This document shows, piece after piece, positions 25,881-28,055 of a stretch of 28,055 bases of DNA. A program made the position numbers and the translations under genes. The DNA lies in contig CAMPET010000186.1 in the NCBI GenBank assembly GCA_946803715.1, positions 8,445 through 36,499 on the forward strand, read 5' to 3'. Every line of letters begins with the position of its first letter. The first letter of the stretch is position 1. Under the pieces are notes generated by a model. It worked only from the letters and a program-made list of their open reading frames with translations. It had not been told where the DNA came from and did not search any database. Source of the DNA: Beroe ovata (lineage: Eukaryota; Ctenophora; Nuda; Beroida; Beroidae).

Positions 25881-26121
25881 CCTTATGGAAAGGAACTTAG
25901 TTTCATAGAGAGTTAAAGTGGTTTAGATGCATGTGCCCATTGAATAATATATACCTACATCATGATATCAATCAAATATAAATGCATTTTCTTTGTGCTT
26001 CATTGCAATCCTAGAAATAATAAGATGAATCTTTCATAGAAAGGAAATCAAGACACTGCTTATACTTATACTTCACTACAAGGAGAAGTTAAAAATAAAT
26101 GGAGTGAAGATTACACTAGCA
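25881..26121. other. spacer upstream of GTPase copy E
   Basis: AT-rich, no gene seen. It should hold the promoter of copy E and the 5' break of the retroelement remnant. Confidence 0.4.
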
Positions 26122-26493
26122 AACGGTAATTGCCAATCATACAATATCATCTATTGTTTTGTGTGTTAGCATTGCTCAAAATGTTATGTTGGTAGAACAG
26201 TCCGACACCTCCATGAACGAGTATCAGAACATCGAAGGAAATTTTATGAACTATTGAAAACCGAATGTCCGTTTTTCAGTCAATTTTGAATCTTCTGATG
26301 TCTATAGTCTAGGTGCCCACTTGGTTGATGACCATGGTTTTCTAGACAAAAAGAATTTCAACACTTCCTATGAAATTCTTATCTTAATGAATTCTAGTCC
26401 CAAAAATTTAGATGTCAATGAACATAAATTTATTCAGAAATTAAGATCAATAAAACCTTTTTGGAATTAATTCTAATGACCCATTTGGAATAG
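26122..26493 (+). mobile_element. Penelope-like retroelement, decayed 3' end (GIY-YIG endonuclease)
   Basis: In frame from 26122 the translation SYNIIYCFVC, TAG, HCSKCYVGRTVRHLHERVSEHR matches the Penelope-type GIY-YIG endonuclease: a Cys-rich GIY region, CxxCYVGxT, and a conserved Arg and Glu-His. A one-base shift at about 26287 gives ESSDVYSLGAHLVDDHG, and later NEHKFIQKLRSIKP, with the typical C-terminal NDPFGI motif appearing in another frame near 26476-26493. In-frame stops and two shifts show it is dead. Reverse transcriptase sequence is absent, so the copy is 5'-truncated, as usual for such insertions. Confidence 0.8.
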
Positions 26494-26783
26494 GTACCTC
26501 TACTCTCTTTTAAGACTTAAATGGGTTTTCAAATATTTGACTTTACTATTTCCTAACCTAGCTTATTCTCATTTTAGGCACTGATGGTGTGTAAAACGAA
26601 AGATTTCTGCCTCACCATGATGAGAGTTTAATTCATAATATCGGCGACTCATTCTTGTCAGAGAAATTGGGAATCATATGATTTTGTTGTGATCAATGGT
26701 AATGATATCAATAGCCATTGATTAATGATTATAGAAACATCTACTATCCTTCAAGCACATATCCTTCAAGCACATATAATACC
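26494..26783. other. spacer between retroelement remnant and riboside kinase
   Basis: This stretch is probably part 3' tail of the retroelement, part 3' flank of the kinase gene. A short tandem duplication of ATCCTTCAAGCACATAT occurs at about 26746-26777. No other feature seen. Confidence 0.5.
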
Positions 26784-27335
26784 CTAAGTTGCAGACAGTA
26801 AATACGATTTTACTAAATCTAAAACAGCACTCAGGCAATAATCAGGGTTTTCTGCTTCTAAGAATAATGTTTTCTTCTCCAAGTGAGACAAGTTTCTTAC
26901 TTCATCCAGTATTGAAAGGTAACCTGGCCAAACGACATTTTCAAAGTAACCAATACCATCAGGAGGGTCATAGGTTCTAGTGAGCCGTCTCTTATATGCT
27001 AAATCATGGTTAATAGTAATGAAAACTGTGGCATCAAACAGCTCGAAAAGTGGAGGATGATTAAGAACAAGGTGGCCTTCTACTATTATAATCTTATAAG
27101 TCCCTTTATCTTTCTCCGTTATAACATCTCTGAAAAGTTTATCCATCTTGAGAGCTTCACACTTTTCCCAATTGATTTCAGAATCAGGAAAAGAAGGCTT
27201 TGCTTCTTGGACTGTCTTAAAATATGTATCTTGATTGAATACAAAAACCTCATTTACAAAATAGTCAGATATCTTCCTGCAAAGTGTCGTTTTTCCTGAA
27301 TTTGTTCCTCCCCCTACTCCAATTATAACACTCAT
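26784..27335 (-). CDS. NMRK1: nicotinamide riboside kinase (NMRK-like)
   Basis: Intact single-exon frame of 183 residues, slightly shorter than human NMRK1 (199). The enzyme phosphorylates nicotinamide riboside to NMN with ATP in the NAD salvage pathway. It has an N-terminal Walker A GGTNSGKT (9-16), then FNQDTYFK with Asp36 at the position of the substrate-binding Asp of the human enzyme. IIIVEGHLVLNHPPL (82-96) corresponds to human LIIEGFLLFNYKPL, and KRRLTRTYDPPD (115-126) is the lid region. GIGYFENVVWPGYL (127-140) matches the family hallmark GYFD-x-x-VWP-x-Y. The start ATG at 27333-27335 leads straight into the first strand (VIIGVGG). The choice between the NMRK1 and NMRK2 lineage is not resolved; the symbol denotes the family. 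It has no introns. Confidence 0.92.
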   Translation of the reverse strand: MSVIIGVGGGTNSGKTTLCRKISDYFVNEVFVFNQDTYFKTVQEAKPSFPDSEINWEKCEALKMDKLFRDVITEKDKGTYKIIIVEGHLVLNHPPLFELFDATVFITINHDLAYKRRLTRTYDPPDGIGYFENVVWPGYLSILDEVRNLSHLEKKTLFLEAENPDYCLSAVLDLVKSYLLSAT

Positions 27336-28055
27336 AGGTACCTACTACCTATATGAGTACTAAGTAGGTTAGTAATATGATAATGATGCAACTTAATTTT
27401 GCCTAAAAATTGAAAGGACAAGCCTCAGAATTATTGATTGATCAATAGTGAGTCACTACCTTTCAGAGCTGATTTAGGCGCAGCTGGAATCCCCGTCAGG
27501 ATATGGCATTTTTGTGCAAGCCAGGATTTTGGTTGTAGCCTGGATGGTTGAAGCTGAAGGTATTTAAACCACAATTTCGGCTTCCAATTTTTCATAATAA
27601 TATACTATTATACTACGTCGAGTTTTATAAAGTAACATTCAATTTAGTAATCCTCCTCAAACATAACAGTTTATAGGCAAAGAATTCATGTGTTTGCCGA
27701 GCAAAATAGGTATAGATGAACATTTGGCAAGGGCGATTCAACGGTCATTACTGATTATAATCGATAAAATGTCGACTTTTCATCGATTTTTTTCAAAATA
27801 TAATCATATTGTGGGCATCGCTTACCGCTAAAAAACAGCAACAGGCGCGATTCCTGAGGTTCTGGGTTCATGTCCCCGTCAATCCCATACTTTTCTGAGT
27901 TTCTTCCCTATTCAGTACTTGGTCATGATCTCATTCAATTGATAAACCCCCCTTCATCCTAAGCCGAGATCAGCCCGTGTATGATGTGTGTTCCCTTGGC
28001 TGTTGTACAGCAGGGTGTACGATGTGTGTGTATGCTTGTGTGTGGGTGTGTGTGA
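27336..28055. other. no recognised gene; weak tRNA-like segment and GT tract
   Basis: Upstream flank of the kinase gene. GGTTCTGGGTTCATGTCCCC at about 27858-27877 resembles a polymerase III B box / T-arm but lacks a convincing A box upstream, so at most it is a SINE scrap. From about 28000 the sequence becomes GT-rich to the window end. No coding exon recognised. Confidence 0.45.

Noticed and set aside
27830-27880. tRNA-like GGTTCTGGGTTCATGTCCCC
   Set aside because: B-box-like only; no A box at the expected distance and no cloverleaf.

Overview
The window looks like nuclear DNA of an invertebrate animal. Genes are split by short-to-medium GT-AG introns. A PR-domain/C2H2 zinc-finger (PRDM-type) gene is present, a family I know as essentially metazoan. 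GT/CA microsatellites are frequent, and there is a decayed Penelope-like retroelement. No feature fixes the species. A sponge or another early-branching, lineage-expanding invertebrate fits the tandem array of strange Rho-like GTPases and the short intergenic distances, but that is inference. The DNA is AT-rich by eye with small CpG-dense patches. It contains one 162-base run of N and several single Ns, which probably mark contig joins.

Layout. (1) 1-2478, plus strand: the last four exons of an UNC93-like membrane protein; its 5' exons lie outside the window. (2) 2479-5280: no recognised gene. (3) 5281-11809, minus strand: a nearly complete PRDM-family gene. I assembled it from nine exons whose splice phases all agree: a putative short first exon, the PR/SET domain over three exons, a long Ser/Pro-rich exon carrying a lone zinc finger, then a C-terminal finger group whose last finger is incomplete. 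(4) 11810-13740: no gene, but a CACGTG/double inverted CCAAT cluster. (5) 13750-16735: about 3 kb of diverged 17-bp minisatellite, interrupted by the N gap. (6) 16740-21925: mostly unassigned DNA with a tRNA-like SINE candidate, strong hairpins, a GT-rich tract and a few orphan coding-like exons. (7) 21926-25880, minus strand: five head-to-tail Rho-like small GTPase genes. Three are intact, one is broken by a deletion and one is cut off at an N. (8) 26122-26493: 3' remnant of a Penelope-like element (GIY-YIG endonuclease). (9) 26784-27335, minus strand: an intact intronless nicotinamide riboside kinase. (10) 27336-28055: no gene, ending in a GT-rich tract.

The most interesting part is the GTPase array. 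The four copies long enough to judge all lack the catalytic switch II glutamine (Gln61 of Ras/Rac) and all have replaced Ala59. The three whose G4-G5 segment can be read also lack the Rho insert helix. The intact copies keep the P-loop Lys-Thr and a C-terminal CAAX box ending in Leu. They are therefore predicted to be prenylated, GTP-locked or very slow Rho-like switches that arose by local duplication. I see no pathway joining the remaining genes; they look like ordinary neighbours.
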